A stretch of 64,000 nucleotides of DNA from Alphaproteobacteria bacterium (lineage in GTDB: Bacteria; Pseudomonadota; Alphaproteobacteria; Caulobacterales; Hyphomonadaceae), in contig WGLW01000019.1 in assembly GCA_016125405.1 (NCBI GenBank), positions 62,001 to 126,000 on the forward strand. Direction: 5' to 3'. Below the pieces are notes generated by a model. It was not told the DNA's origin, ran no database searches, and saw only the letters and a list, made by a program, of their open reading frames with translations. Positions 17,880-27,158 of this stretch are shown here, in pieces. The translations under genes and the position numbers were made by a program. Position 1 is the first letter of the stretch; every line of letters begins with the position of its first letter.

Positions 17880-19190
17880 TCAGCCATAGGCTGCACCGTA
17901 GATGGGGAAGCGGGCGGTAAGCGCCAACACTTCCTCGCGCACCTTGGCTTCGACGCCGGCGGTATCCCCGCCGGTCGCGAGCGCGTCGATGATCTCCACC
18001 ATCCAGGCGCCGACCTGGCGGAACTCGGCGACGCCGAAACCCCGCGTGGTCGCAGCCGGAGATCCGACGCGAACGCCCGAGGTGATCGTGGGCTTTTCAG
18101 GGTCGTGCGGCACGCCGTTCTTGTTGCAAGTGATGTAGGCCCGCTCGAGCGCCTTCTCGGTGGCGTTGCCCTTGACGCCCTTCGGACGCAGGTCGACCAG
18201 CGCGAGGTGCGTGTCGGTTCCGCCGGAAACGATGTCCACGCCGCCCTGCTTCAGCGTTTCCGCGAGCGTGCGGGCATTGTCGATCACGCGCTGGGCGTAG
18301 GCCTTGAAGCCGGGCTGCAGCGCTTCGCCGAACGCGACCGCCTTGCCGGCGATGACATGCATCAGCGGCCCGCCCTGGATGCCGGGGAAAACAGCCGAAT
18401 TGATCTTCTTGGAAATGGCTTCGTCGTTGGTCAGCACCATGCCGCCGCGCGGACCGCGCAGCGTTTTGTGCGTCGTCGTCGTGGCGACGTGGGCGTGGTC
18501 GAGCGGATTGGGGTGAAGACCCGCGGCGACGAGGCCAGCGAAGTGCGCCATGTCCACCATGAAGAGAGCGCCCACGGAATCCGCAATCTTGCGGAAGGCG
18601 GCGAAATCGATGGTGCGGGAATAGGCCGAACCGCCGGCGATGATGAGCTTCGGCTTGGTCTCGGTGGCCATCTTCTGGACTTCATCGAGATCGATGCGGC
18701 CGTCCTGCCGGCGCACGCCGTACTGATGGGCGGCGAACCACTTGCCCGACTGGTTGGGCGCCGCGCCGTGCGTAAGGTGGCCGCCGGCGTCGAGGCTCAT
18801 GCCCATGATCGAGTCGCCGGGCTTCAGCAGGGCCTGGAACACGGCCTGATTGGCCTGGCTGCCCGATGACGGCTGCACATTGGCGAACCCGCACGAGAAC
18901 AGCGCCTTGGCGCGATCGATGGCAAGTTGCTCGATCTCATCGACGTACTCGCAGCCGCCATAGTAACGGCGCCCCGGATACCCTTCGGCGTACTTGTTGG
19001 TGAGGATCGAACCCTGTGCTTCCAGCACAGCGCGGGAAACGATGTTTTCCGACGCGATCAGTTCGATCTGCTGCGACTGGCGCGACAATTCCTTGCCGAT
19101 CCACCTGGCGACATCCGCATCGGCTGTCGCAAGGTCGGTGGCGAAAAAAGACGGCTCCCGCGATCCGGCTTGCGGATTCGACTGGCTCAT
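17880..19190 (-). CDS. glyA: Serine hydroxymethyltransferase
   Basis: 436 residues; interconverts serine and glycine with tetrahydrofolate. The PLP lysine is in [18 protein letters not shown], and [39 protein letters not shown] and [21 protein letters not shown] are diagnostic. It is the first gene of the long nrdR-rib-nusB-thiL run and supplies one-carbon units. Confidence 0.97.
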   Translation of the reverse strand: MSQSNPQAGSREPSFFATDLATADADVARWIGKELSRQSQQIELIASENIVSRAVLEAQGSILTNKYAEGYPGRRYYGGCEYVDEIEQLAIDRAKALFSCGFANVQPSSGSQANQAVFQALLKPGDSIMGMSLDAGGHLTHGAAPNQSGKWFAAHQYGVRRQDGRIDLDEVQKMATETKPKLIIAGGSAYSRTIDFAAFRKIADSVGALFMVDMAHFAGLVAAGLHPNPLDHAHVATTTTHKTLRGPRGGMVLTNDEAISKKINSAVFPGIQGGPLMHVIAGKAVAFGEALQPGFKAYAQRVIDNARTLAETLKQGGVDIVSGGTDTHLALVDLRPKGVKGNATEKALERAYITCNKNGVPHDPEKPTITSGVRVGSPAATTRGFGVAEFRQVGAWMVEIIDALATGGDTAGVEAKVREEVLALTARFPIYGAAYG

Positions 19191-19397
19191 CGGCCGACCT
19201 CCCTGACGCTGGCGCCACCGGCGTTAAGGCCTTCACCGAGCCTTGGCAAGTCTTTGGCGTATAGCAATCGACTACTCACCAGAACGGTTCAGAATCAGTA
19301 TATCCAGTTAATCGCCTAGAAGCGATTGGTTGACAGGTTGCGTTCGTCTTGGGGATGCGGCTTTATACCGTCAATTGGGGACGTCCAGGTAGAAGTG

Positions 19398-19829
19398 ATG
19401 TCAGAAACATCCGATAACTCGGCGCATTCGAATGACGAAATTCTGCGGATGACTTCCCAGATCGTCGCTTCTTTTGTTTCCAACAACCCTGTCACAACAG
19501 ATGGCCTGCCGGACGTCATCCTCGCCGTGTACAGAACTATGTCTGGACTTGCCGGAGCAGCGGACATCAAGGCCGAGGAAAAGCCGAAGCCTGCTGTTCC
19601 TGTCAGCAAGTCAGTCAGCACGGACTACATCGTCTGCCTCGAAGACGGACGAAAACTGAAAATGCTGAAGCGGTACCTGCGCTCCCGCTACGACATGTCG
19701 CCGGACGAATACCGCCGCCGCTGGGGCCTGCCGCTCGATTATCCGATGGTCGCGCCCAGCTATACCGAGCGGCGCTCGGAATTCGCCAAGAAGATCGGCC
19801 TCGGCCGGGGCGTGCGGAAGACGCGCTAA
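19398..19829 (+). CDS. MucR/Ros-type transcriptional regulator lacking the zinc histidines
   Basis: 143 residues from the ATG at 19398 (MSETSDNSAHSNDEI); the track start at 19326 adds 24 residues not found in the family. The C-terminal Ros/MucR domain reads YIVCLEDGRKLKMLKRYLRSRYDMSPDEYRRRWGLPLDYPMVAPSYTERRSEFAKKIGLG. In Ros the zinc is held by two Cys and two His; here only the first Cys and an Asp remain, and the His positions are Tyr and Arg. MucR proteins are global H-NS-like regulators of envelope and cell-cycle genes. Divergent from glyA with about 200 bases between. Confidence 0.87.
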   Translation: MSETSDNSAHSNDEILRMTSQIVASFVSNNPVTTDGLPDVILAVYRTMSGLAGAADIKAEEKPKPAVPVSKSVSTDYIVCLEDGRKLKMLKRYLRSRYDMSPDEYRRRWGLPLDYPMVAPSYTERRSEFAKKIGLGRGVRKTR

Positions 19830-19836
19830 GCGTTCC

Positions 19837-20082
19837 TCAGACCACAATGCCGCCGCGGCCATCAGAGGATGGTCCGGATGACGGTCCTCCTCCGCCACCC
19901 TGGCGGCCACGGACATAGGCGAGCTTGGTGCGCGCCAGGCGCTCCAGATCGGCGTGCGGCGTGTTGGCGGGCGCAGCGAAGCTGACCTCAAGTCCGTCGC
20001 CGGCCGATACAGCGCGCACCTCGGCAGCCGCGCCAATGCGATTGATCTCGAGCAGGATCTCGATGTCGGGATCGTCGGTCAT
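19837..20082 (-). CDS. Small conserved hypothetical protein (DUF6898-like)
   Basis: 81 residues from the ATG at 20082 (MTDDPDIEILLEINRIG); the track start at 20103 is seven codons earlier. The core IEILLEINRIGAAAEVRAVSAGDGLEVSFAAPANTPHADLERLARTKLAYVRGRQ looks like a conserved alphaproteobacterial beta-alpha domain, ending in a Gly/Ser-rich tail. I cannot assign a function. It converges on mucR with seven bases between stops and lies just downstream of hemA on the same strand. Confidence 0.7.
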   Translation of the reverse strand: MTDDPDIEILLEINRIGAAAEVRAVSAGDGLEVSFAAPANTPHADLERLARTKLAYVRGRQGGGGGPSSGPSSDGRGGIVV

Positions 20083-20148
20083 GCGCCTGTCCCCGCAGGA
20101 CACTGATCCTGCGCCAGACGGAAACAGTCGTAAACAGCCCGGTTGCGG

Positions 20149-21369
20149 TCAGGCCGCCCGCTTGAGGCCCAGCTGCGCCCAGATCGCCAGAAGAGCGGCG
20201 ACCAGTTCATCCATCATCGCCTCGGTGTGGTGCGGCGATGGGGTGAAGCGCAGGCGCTCCGTACCCTTGGGCACGGTGGGGTAGTTTATCGGCTGCACAT
20301 AGATGCCGAAGTCGAACAGCAGCGTGTCCGACAGCGCCTTGCAGCGCTCGGGATCGCCGACCAGCAGCGGCACGATGTGGGTGTCCGCCATCATCACCGG
20401 CAGTTTCGCCGCGATCAGCTTCTGACGCAGCATCTCGGCCTTGGCCTGGTGCGTTTTGCGCAGTTCGCGGCCGAAATCGCCGCGCAGCTTGCGGATCGAG
20501 GTCAGCGCGCCGGCGGCCAGCACCGGGCAGGTCGATGTCGAGAAGATGAAGCCAGGCGCCATCGAGCGGATCGCGTCGATGATGACTGCCTTCGAGGCGA
20601 TATAGCCGCCCATCACGCCAAACGCCTTGGCCAGCGTGCCTTCGCAGATGGTGATCCGGTCCATCACGCCGTCGCGCTGGGCGACGCCTGCGCCCTCCTC
20701 GCCATACATGCCGACCGCATGGACTTCGTCGAGATAGGTGATCGCATCGAATTCCTCGGCGAGGTCGCAGAGCTCTTTCATCGGCGCAACGTCGCCGTCC
20801 ATCGAATAGACGCTCTCGAAGGCGATGACCTTTGGCGCATCGGCCGGATCGTTCTCCAGCAGGGCGCGCAGGTGGCCGAGGTCGTTGTGGCGGAAGATGC
20901 GCTTGGCGCACTGGGCGCGCTTGATGCCCTCGATCATCGAGGCGTGGTTCAGCTCGTCCGAATAGATGATGACGTTCGGCATGATCTTGGCGAGCGTCGA
21001 CAGCGTCGCGTCGTTGGAGACATAGCCGGAGGTGAACAGCAGCGCGCTTTCCTTGCCGTGCAGGCTGGCGAGCTCGCGCTCAAGATCGACGTGGTAGCGG
21101 CTGGTCCCCGAAATGTTGCGCGTGCCGCCCGAGCCGGCGCCGAAGGCGTCAACGGCTTCGTGCATGGTCTCGATCACGTCCGGGTCCTGGCCCATGCCGA
21201 GATAGTCGTTGGAGCACCAGACGATCACGTCCTGCTCGCGGCCGTCTTCGTGACGGACGGAGGCCTTGGGGAACTGGCCGCGGTATCGCTTCAGATCGAT
21301 GAAGACCCGGTAGCGGCCCTCGGAACGGATGTCTTCGAGTGCGTTCTCGAAGGACGCGAGATGCTTCAT
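20149..21369 (-). CDS. hemA: 5-aminolevulinate synthase
   Basis: 406 residues; condenses glycine and succinyl-CoA with PLP, the C4 route of heme synthesis found in Alphaproteobacteria. [77 protein letters not shown] and the PLP-lysine region [18 protein letters not shown] are all in place. A Fur-box-like sequence lies about 130 bases upstream of the start. Confidence 0.97.
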   Translation of the reverse strand: MKHLASFENALEDIRSEGRYRVFIDLKRYRGQFPKASVRHEDGREQDVIVWCSNDYLGMGQDPDVIETMHEAVDAFGAGSGGTRNISGTSRYHVDLERELASLHGKESALLFTSGYVSNDATLSTLAKIMPNVIIYSDELNHASMIEGIKRAQCAKRIFRHNDLGHLRALLENDPADAPKVIAFESVYSMDGDVAPMKELCDLAEEFDAITYLDEVHAVGMYGEEGAGVAQRDGVMDRITICEGTLAKAFGVMGGYIASKAVIIDAIRSMAPGFIFSTSTCPVLAAGALTSIRKLRGDFGRELRKTHQAKAEMLRQKLIAAKLPVMMADTHIVPLLVGDPERCKALSDTLLFDFGIYVQPINYPTVPKGTERLRFTPSPHHTEAMMDELVAALLAIWAQLGLKRAA

Positions 21370-21498
21370 CTTTTATCGGCCCTCAACACGGGCCGCTCCC
21401 TACGCCAACTAGACACAGTCTAGGTTCCGCTGGCGGATATGGAAAGCTTGTAACGCGGTTTGAAGATGGCGCTAACCGGCTGAATGCCGCAGATTTTT

Positions 21499-21513
21499 TG
21501 CGACTCATTCTCA
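21499..21513. promoter_or_regulatory. Candidate Fur-box-like site upstream of hemA
   Basis: The 15-mer TGCGACTCATTCTCA has the 7-1-7 arrangement of Fur boxes; its right half ATTCTCA differs from the consensus half-site by one base and its left half is poorer. It lies in the 287-base gap between hemA (minus) and the SdpR-like gene (plus). Iron control of heme synthesis would make sense, but the match is moderate. Confidence 0.3.
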
Positions 21514-21627
21514 TGTTGGGACAAGACTGCGTGAGAGCAACGTGAGTGTCCCTGCAGCGGGGCGCGGCAACTACCCATCGCCGCCACTGGCGCGGCGCGC
21601 AGGGCCGATCCACCGAGGGCTTGCAAT

Positions 21628-21657
21628 TAGGTAACTTCCTAATTAGGAAGTTACCTA
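21628..21657. promoter_or_regulatory. 30-bp perfect palindrome: operator of the SdpR-like repressor
   Basis: The half-site TAGGTAACTTCCTAA (21628-21642) is followed immediately by its exact reverse complement (21643-21657), and the last A is the first base of the repressor's ATG. A dimeric ArsR/SdpR protein would bind here and block transcription and translation initiation of its own operon. The sequence is AT-rich compared with its surroundings. Confidence 0.8.
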
Positions 21658-21977
21658 TGAATTCGGTTTTCAAGGCCCTCAGCCACCCCGCGCGCCGCCA
21701 GATCGTCGCCATGCTGCAAGGCGGCCCGCTGACGTCGGGCGAGATCGCCGCGGCGTTTGACATGGCCTGGCCGTCCGTCACCGGGCACCTCGCCGCGCTC
21801 AGGGAGGCAAACCTTGTCGAAGCCGAGCGCGACGGAAATCTGGTTCGCTACCGGCTCAACATATCGGCCGCAGAGGAAGCCGTGGGATTTCTGCTGGGGA
21901 TCATGAAGCCGGAAACCAGGACCGTGCGACGCAGCAGGACCACGACCCAACCCCCAATACGGAGGAAGCCAACATGA
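21657..21977 (+). CDS. ArsR-family autorepressor, SdpR-like
   Basis: 106 residues from the ATG at 21657 (MNSVFKALSHPARRQIVAML); the track's upstream start would put the palindrome inside the coding region. HTH sequence LTSGEIAAAFDMAWPSVTGHLAALREANLVEAERDGNLVRYRLN matches the SdpR subgroup, which pairs with SdpI-type membrane proteins. Its stop overlaps the next gene (ATGA), so they form a two-gene operon under the palindromic operator. Confidence 0.86.
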   Translation: MNSVFKALSHPARRQIVAMLQGGPLTSGEIAAAFDMAWPSVTGHLAALREANLVEAERDGNLVRYRLNISAAEEAVGFLLGIMKPETRTVRRSRTTTQPPIRRKPT

Positions 21978-22606
21978 CCGTATCCGCAAACACCGGATTG
22001 AACTTCCTCATGAAGGCCGCCCTTGTGCTGCTGGTTTTCCAGATCGGCGTCTTCGCGACCGTGGCCCTGAAGCGCGGGCTTGGCGATGTTCCAACCGCCT
22101 ATTCCATGATGATCCTCGCTACCGCCCTGTTCGTCGGCTCGGCGCCCGCCATAGCGAGAGTCAGCCGTGGAGCGGCAGGCTGGCTGTTTGCGTCGCGCAC
22201 GGCGGTCCTGGCGCTTGTCGCTATTGGCAGCCTCGCCCTCGCCTTCAGGGATTACATGCGCCCGCCGCTGCCTGCGATCACAATGCAGGCGGTCTTTTCC
22301 ATCATGTGGGCGGTCATTGCGCTCAAGGGCGCGGCCGTGGGCAAATTCAAACCCGGCGGCCGCATCGGTCTGTGCGTGTATTGGACCATGCATAGCCGCC
22401 TCGCCTGGGAACGGGCCCACAGGGTTCTCGGACGGGTGCTTTTCTGGGGCGGACTGGCGGGACTGGGCCTGAGTTTCGTGGTTTCCCCACCCGTCTCATT
22501 CGCGCTGTTCGTCGCCACGCTGGCGACCGGACTGGCTCTTGCCCTTGTCGAGAGCTGGCGCAGCTGGCGCCGGGACCCCGACCGCACCAGCCGCGGCGGC
22601 GCCTGA
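21974..22606 (+). CDS. SdpI-family integral membrane protein
   Basis: 210 residues with about six hydrophobic helices. The SdpI signature is present in the second half: GKFKPGGRIGLCVYWTMHSRLAWERAHRVLGRVLFWGGLAG, resembling the family pattern in which a conserved G-x-R-x-x-W region precedes W-x-x-x-H. In Bacillus SdpI gives immunity to the SdpC toxin and sequesters SdpR; no toxin gene is seen here, so the function in this bacterium is open. Translationally coupled to the SdpR-like gene. Confidence 0.8.
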   Translation: MTVSANTGLNFLMKAALVLLVFQIGVFATVALKRGLGDVPTAYSMMILATALFVGSAPAIARVSRGAAGWLFASRTAVLALVAIGSLALAFRDYMRPPLPAITMQAVFSIMWAVIALKGAAVGKFKPGGRIGLCVYWTMHSRLAWERAHRVLGRVLFWGGLAGLGLSFVVSPPVSFALFVATLATGLALALVESWRSWRRDPDRTSRGGA

Positions 22607-22619
22607 AGCTCCCCAAACA

Positions 22620-22714
22620 CAGAACCGCCGGCCTCGCATGGCGAGACCGGCGATCAGGCAACTGGCCCCAGACTATTCAGGCCGGGATCCATCCAGCCTC
22701 GGACGAGAGCTGGT
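22620..22714. repeat. 95-bp dispersed repeat, copy 1 (hairpin element)
   Basis: This stretch matches 23818-23911 closely. It contains a hairpin at 22627-22651, GCCGGCCTCGC-ATG-GCGAGACCGGC, with one internal mismatch that becomes a G-U pair in minus-strand RNA. It begins about 65 bases beyond the stop of the minus-strand membrane-protein gene, so it is a 3'-UTR or terminator-like element for that strand. Confidence 0.75.
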
Positions 22715-22779
22715 GCGCGAAAGGAGGGCCGCCCTGGGCTCGGGGCGGCCCACGTTCGGCCATGTCGGCGGCGAGAAGC

Positions 22780-23583
22780 CTAGCCGGCGAGCGAGACCAC
22801 AAAGCGGGCGATGCCATGCCAGAATGGCGTGTCGCTGAGCGGTATCTTCAGAAGCTGTACGCCGAGCGCAAAACCACCCGCCCACAAATAGGCCGGGTGA
22901 ACTTTCCCCCGTGTGCGCCAGTCGTAGATCATGCCGGCGACGATGAAGAGCAGAGCTGCCAGCGCGGGCGCCAACAGACCCGCAACGGGGGGCGGCGGAA
23001 TTTGAAATCCGGCGATTCCGACATTTTGCTGAAACGGCGGCGGGTGGCCGCCCATTACAAGGTAAGTCAGGTACGGACGCGCAATCGCTGCATCGAGCAG
23101 GACTGCCGAGCCTGAAAGCATAAGGCGTTTGTGCCACTCGGAACGGCGCACATTCACAATTGCCGCCGTCACCAGCACGGCGAACGTCGACAGAGCGGCG
23201 AGCGGAACAATCATGAAGGCTTCACCAGCCTCGGCGGCATTCAGCTCAGCCGCCCGTTGCGCCGAATTGATCGCGGCAAGCACGCCGAAAATGACCATGG
23301 CCGTCGCCAGCGATACGCCGATCAGTCCGACATCACGGTGGCGGGCGACGTTGCCCGACGAGACCAGCCAGGCCTGATAGATGACGAACAAGGTCCAGCC
23401 AAAGAACAACGTGCCGTGGATCGCAAGAACCGAAATGTTCTCGGGCAAGCCTTGCGCCAACGGAATCCAGAAGGTGGGCGCAAAGCCCAGGAACGCCGTC
23501 GCCGCCATCGCTACGGCGATCCAGAAATAGAAACGTGGTCTGCGCACCGCTTGCGGCGCGCCGTCAATAGTCGTCGCGGTCAT
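22780..23583 (-). CDS. Conserved multi-pass membrane protein of unknown function
   Basis: 267 residues with seven probable transmembrane helices (for example FYFWIAVAMAATAFLGFAP, VLAIHGTLFFGWTLFVIYQAW, LIGVSLATAMVIFGVLAA, MIVPLAALSTFAVLVTAAI). The residues HGTLFFGW, NVARHRDVGLIG and EWHKRLMLSG place His at helix ends, a pattern seen in heme-associated or DUF-type membrane proteins, but I cannot name the family. The gene is bracketed by the two copies of the 95-bp repeat. Confidence 0.72.
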   Translation of the reverse strand: MTATTIDGAPQAVRRPRFYFWIAVAMAATAFLGFAPTFWIPLAQGLPENISVLAIHGTLFFGWTLFVIYQAWLVSSGNVARHRDVGLIGVSLATAMVIFGVLAAINSAQRAAELNAAEAGEAFMIVPLAALSTFAVLVTAAIVNVRRSEWHKRLMLSGSAVLLDAAIARPYLTYLVMGGHPPPFQQNVGIAGFQIPPPPVAGLLAPALAALLFIVAGMIYDWRTRGKVHPAYLWAGGFALGVQLLKIPLSDTPFWHGIARFVVSLAG

Positions 23584-23817
23584 AAGAACCCTCCCCGGTT
23601 CGATGCCGCCGATATTAGATCAGGTTCGCGGTGAACGCACTCGACCGCAGGGGCTAAGGCCAACTCTATTTTAGACGGTGGCGACGCTTTTTTTGCGCCG
23701 CAGTTGGAGCGAGAAATAGGCGCCGCAACGTCCCCCGACGTCATGACTCTCGCGCATTCGACCCGCCGCGATCCACATGGTTGGGGCGTCCCGATCGCTG
23801 CCGATCATGTCCGAATG

Positions 23818-23911
23818 CAGAACCGCCGGCCTCGCATGGCGAGACCGGCGATCAGGTAACTGGCCCCAGACTATCAGGCCGGGGTCCATCTAGTTCTGGA
23901 CTAGAGCTGGT
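23818..23911. repeat. 95-bp dispersed repeat, copy 2, overlapping the marR 3' end
   Basis: Second copy of the element at 22620-22714, with the hairpin at 23825-23849. Its right end covers the last codons and stop of the MarR gene (ATTCGCTACCAGCTC-TAG), so homology between the copies includes a gene tail. The element follows the stop of a minus-strand gene, as in copy 1. Confidence 0.75.
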
Positions 23912-24410
23912 AGCGAATCTGGTCGGACCAGAAGCGCTCCAGGCGAGCGATCGTCTTGTTGAGCTGGTCGAGATCATCGGCGCGAACCGAAGCGGTCGGC
24001 TCCAGCGCCGAAGCCTGTTTCTCGAACAGGTCCTGCACGCGGGCCCGGACAGCCTTGCCCGAAGGCGTCAGCTTGAGGCGCACGGTGCGACGGTCGTCGT
24101 TCGAACGCGATTGGACGAGGTAGCCGCCTTCCTGCAGTTTCTTGACGTTGTAGGACATCGACGTGCCAGCGAAGGCGCCGCGGGCGCGGAGCGCGCTGGC
24201 GGGCGTTTCGGTGTCGCCAATTTCATACAGAAGCAGGGCCTGGACGCCGGTCAGCGAGCGTTCGCCGGCCCGTTCCAGATTATCCTTCACCACGTCATGC
24301 AGACGACGATGGCACTGCTCCAGAAGAGACAGGGCTTTCAGGAAGGATTGTTCGACAACTTCTTCGGCTCCGGTTTCCCGGACTTTCGCGTTCAACATCA
24401 CCACCACCAT
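23901..24410 (-). CDS. MarR-family transcriptional regulator
   Basis: 169 residues. The winged helix is recognisable in RSLTGVQALLLYEIGDTETPASALRARGAFAGTSMSYNVKKLQEGGYLVQSRSNDDRRTVRLKLTPSGKAV, with DDRR of the wing contacting the minor groove. Start at 24410 (MVVVMLNAKV) or at the second ATG at 24398; neither has a convincing ribosome site. An imperfect palindrome about 50 bases upstream may be its own operator. The target genes are not indicated by the neighbours. Confidence 0.86.
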   Translation of the reverse strand: MVVVMLNAKVRETGAEEVVEQSFLKALSLLEQCHRRLHDVVKDNLERAGERSLTGVQALLLYEIGDTETPASALRARGAFAGTSMSYNVKKLQEGGYLVQSRSNDDRRTVRLKLTPSGKAVRARVQDLFEKQASALEPTASVRADDLDQLNKTIARLERFWSDQIRYQL

Positions 24411-24458
24411 TTTTGTTTGCCGCTCGTTGTCGGCTTTGATGGTGAAACTACGCGAACA

Positions 24459-24480
24459 AGACTAAGCAATCGCTAAGTCT
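24459..24480. promoter_or_regulatory. Imperfect palindrome upstream of marR, candidate operator
   Basis: AGACTAAGC-aatc-GCTAAGTCT is a 9-4-9 inverted repeat with one mismatched position, within an AT-rich stretch about 50 bases in front of the MarR start. MarR dimers bind sites of this size, so autoregulation is likely. The rest of the gap to 24,608 is AT-rich and probably carries the promoter, without a clear -10/-35 pair. Confidence 0.5.
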
Positions 24481-24608
24481 GAGAAGTTTTATGCAGTTTT
24501 TGTTCGATGTTGGGGAGAGTTTAGTTTTGTTTGTTATTGTAAACAGGAAGTAAAATGGCAGGCTGATAATACGTATTCACGGGCCTGCTTCATCGATTTC
24601 AATTCGGG

Positions 24609-25361
24609 CTACTGAACGGCGAACTTGGCGTTGACCCGGACGCTCACCTGCTGCGCCTGCGGCGCGGGAATTTCGAGCGGCGTCGCCGGACGCAAGTTGC
24701 CCGCCTCAACCTTCGATCCCGTCACCACGACCGGAAGGGCGCTTACGTCAGCATCTGCATACGTCACGCTGACGGCGGGCCCGAGCCGGGCGCCCATCGC
24801 CGACACAAGCGAGGACGCCTTGGACCGGGCGTCCGCAACCGCAGCGGCGATTGCGCGATTCCGCGCTTCGGACTCGTTGCTGATTTCGTACCGCTCGAAC
24901 CGGGCGGATGTCGCGCCGAGTTCGGCCAGCATCGAAACCACGTCGCCTGCCCTGTCGACCGGAGCGCCGTGGATGGTCAGCTCGACTGTCGACGACCTCC
25001 CGGTAATCGGGCACGGCACGTTGGGATCGTCCACGTCGTAGCGGGCCGCCGCCTTGTTCATGCAGTCCAGGTCGCGCAGGGATGTGACGTTGACGGAATC
25101 CGAAGAGATCGAAACCGCTGACAGCCCTTCGAGCTGCGGCAGCTTCTGGCGAACCGCGGCGACCTTCCGGGAGGTCTCGGCCAGTACCTCCGCCAAGTCC
25201 TTGCCCTGCGCGCCGACCACCGCGCCAACGCTGAACGTGTCCGGCACGACAGAAACCGTCCCCGCACCGGTGACCGACACGGTGGACTGGCCTGCGGCGA
25301 TGGTCGCGCATCCGCCGAGCGAAAACGCCAGCGCAAAGGCAAATTTGGCGGCCAGCTTCAT
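24609..25361 (-). CDS. SIMPL-domain (DUF541) periplasmic lipoprotein
   Basis: About 250 residues from the ATG at 25361 (MKLAAKFAFALAFSLGGCATI), with lipobox SLGGC. The mature protein has the SIMPL pattern: STVSVTGAGTVSVVPDTFSVGAVVGAQGKDLAEVLAETSRKVAAVRQKL at the start, a central YEISNESEARNRAIAAAVADARSKASSLVSAMGARLGPAVSV, and a C-terminal VSVRVNAKFAVQ strand. Family members such as YggE are envelope proteins tied to oxidative stress, mechanism unclear. A Cys pair (LDCMNK and VPCPITG) is present mid-domain. Confidence 0.83.
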   Translation of the reverse strand: MKLAAKFAFALAFSLGGCATIAAGQSTVSVTGAGTVSVVPDTFSVGAVVGAQGKDLAEVLAETSRKVAAVRQKLPQLEGLSAVSISSDSVNVTSLRDLDCMNKAAARYDVDDPNVPCPITGRSSTVELTIHGAPVDRAGDVVSMLAELGATSARFERYEISNESEARNRAIAAAVADARSKASSLVSAMGARLGPAVSVTYADADVSALPVVVTGSKVEAGNLRPATPLEIPAPQAQQVSVRVNAKFAVQ

Positions 25362-25441
25362 GTCGTTCCCCATCTTTACGGTACTAAAGGCATCAATGGT
25401 CGATCGGCTCCGTCCGGGCAATACCCGTACAGTGGCCGCTG

Positions 25442-26410
25442 TCAGGCGCCCTCCAGCACCCGCGGCACGCGAAAGACCACATCTTCCTGAGCTGTAACAA
25501 CTTCCTCGACGGTCACATCGAACCGTGCGCGGCAGGCTGCGATCACGCCCTGCACCAGCGTCTCCGGCGCGGAGGCGCCGGCTGTCAGCCCAAGGGCGCT
25601 GACACCGTCGAACCAGTTCCAGTCGATATTCTCCGCCGAAGCGATCAGGTGGGCGGCGGCGGCGCCCGAGCGTTCCGCAACCTCCACCAGCCGCAACGAG
25701 TTCGACGAATTGGCCGCCCCGATCACCAGCACGAGGCCGGATCCCGCGGCCAGCGCCTTCACGGCTTCCTGCCGGTTGGTGGTGGCGTAGCAGATGTCAT
25801 CCTTGCGCGGCTCCGACATGTCCGGGAAGCGGCGGCGAAGGACCGCAACAATGCCGGCGGTGTCGTCCACCGAGAGCGTCGTCTGCGTGACATAGGCGAG
25901 GCGCAAGGGATCGGCCGGCCGGAAGGTTTCGGCGTCCGCCTCGGTTTCAATCAACGTGATCGTTCCCGGCTGCACCTGGCCCATCGTGCCCACGACTTCG
26001 GGGTGGCCGGCATGGCCGATCAGCAGCGTGTGGAGACCGTTGCGGGCGTGGCGCTGCGCCTCGGCATGGACCTTGGACACCAGCGGGCATGTGGCGTCGA
26101 CATAGATCATGGCCCGCCGGGCGGCTTCGGCCGGCACCGCCTTGGGCACGCCGTGAGCGGAAAACACCACCGGGCGGTCATCGGGGCAGTCGGCCAGCTC
26201 CTCGACGAAAACCGCGCCCATCGCCTCCAGGCGCTTCACCACATGGGCGTTGTGGACGATCTCGTGCCGCACATAGACCGGCGCCCCCCATTTCGAGAGG
26301 GCCTGCTCGACGATCTGGATGGCCCTGTCGACCCCGGCGCAGAAACCGCGCGGCGCCGCCAGCCGGATCAGCAGCGGCCTGCGGGATGAGCTGGAAGGTG
26401 AGTCTGGCAA
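25442..26410 (-). CDS. ispH: 4-hydroxy-3-methylbut-2-enyl diphosphate reductase
   Basis: 322 residues; last step of the MEP isoprenoid pathway, making IPP and DMAPP with a 4Fe-4S cluster. The three cluster Cys are in [23 protein letters not shown] and [53 protein letters not shown] and [10 protein letters not shown] complete the family pattern. Confidence 0.96.
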   Translation of the reverse strand: MPDSPSSSSRRPLLIRLAAPRGFCAGVDRAIQIVEQALSKWGAPVYVRHEIVHNAHVVKRLEAMGAVFVEELADCPDDRPVVFSAHGVPKAVPAEAARRAMIYVDATCPLVSKVHAEAQRHARNGLHTLLIGHAGHPEVVGTMGQVQPGTITLIETEADAETFRPADPLRLAYVTQTTLSVDDTAGIVAVLRRRFPDMSEPRKDDICYATTNRQEAVKALAAGSGLVLVIGAANSSNSLRLVEVAERSGAAAAHLIASAENIDWNWFDGVSALGLTAGASAPETLVQGVIAACRARFDVTVEEVVTAQEDVVFRVPRVLEGA

Positions 26411-26576
26411 AATTCGGCCTTGTTTCAGGTGTCAGTGACGCCGTTGCGCGGGTCTGTCTTTAGAGGCTATCACCCAGCACAACAGATCGCATCGGCCGTG
26501 CCCACCGCCAAGGGCCCAGAATCCCGCAAGGCGCGCGCATGATCGGACCAGCTAACGTTTCCAGGGGTGTCGCAGC

Positions 26577-27143
26577 GTGAAAGTGTACCGGCTGGCCAGG
26601 ACTTTGGGCGCGACCGCCCTTCTGGCGGGACTTGGCTCCTGCGGCATCGGCAAGCAGCTCGACAGCCGGCCCAATGTCGGGCCCTGCCCGGTCGCCGGCG
26701 CGCTTTATGACGTCTCCCGTCTCGTCGAGGTCGGCGAGCCGGAGCGCCACGAGAATGTCGGCTTCACCGGCGAAATCGAGGGCGTGCACGGCTTCTGCCG
26801 CTATGTCGGCAAGGACCCGATCACCATGGAGCTCGACATCGACTTCGCCTTCGGCAAGGGCCCGAAAGCCGATGGCGACCAGAAGACCTATTCCTACTTC
26901 ATCGCTGTGACCCGCCGCGATCGCAGCGTGCTGGCCAAGCAGGATTTCTCGGTGAACGTGAAGTTCCCGAAAGGCCGCACCGTCGTGCGCCAGACCGAGA
27001 AGATCGACGGGATCGTCATCCCCCGCGCCACGCCGACCGTTTCGGGCACCAACTTCGAGGTCATCACCGGCTTCGACCTGACGCCCGAACAACTGGCCTA
27101 CAATCGCTCCGGCAAACGCTTTACGATGGAAGTGAAGCCCTAG
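26577..27143 (+). CDS. Putative lipoprotein of unknown function
   Basis: 188 residues from a GTG (KVYRLARTLGATALLAGLGSCGIGK); the lipobox LGSC predicts lipid modification. The mature part, with VGPCPVAGALYDVSRLVEVGE, GFTGEIEGVHGFCRYVG, IDFAFGKGPKA and SYFIAVTRRDRSVLAKQDFSV, looks like a beta-rich periplasmic domain shared by alphaproteobacterial proteins of unknown role. It lies 15 bases upstream of argS and may be cotranscribed with it. Confidence 0.72.
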   Translation: MKVYRLARTLGATALLAGLGSCGIGKQLDSRPNVGPCPVAGALYDVSRLVEVGEPERHENVGFTGEIEGVHGFCRYVGKDPITMELDIDFAFGKGPKADGDQKTYSYFIAVTRRDRSVLAKQDFSVNVKFPKGRTVVRQTEKIDGIVIPRATPTVSGTNFEVITGFDLTPEQLAYNRSGKRFTMEVKP

Positions 27144-27158
27144 AGCCGGACGCCATTC

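Noticed and set aside
20143-21423. 426-codon plus-strand ORF opposite hemA
   Set aside because: HemA on the minus strand is complete with all motifs; the opposite frame has His/Arg-rich shadow composition.
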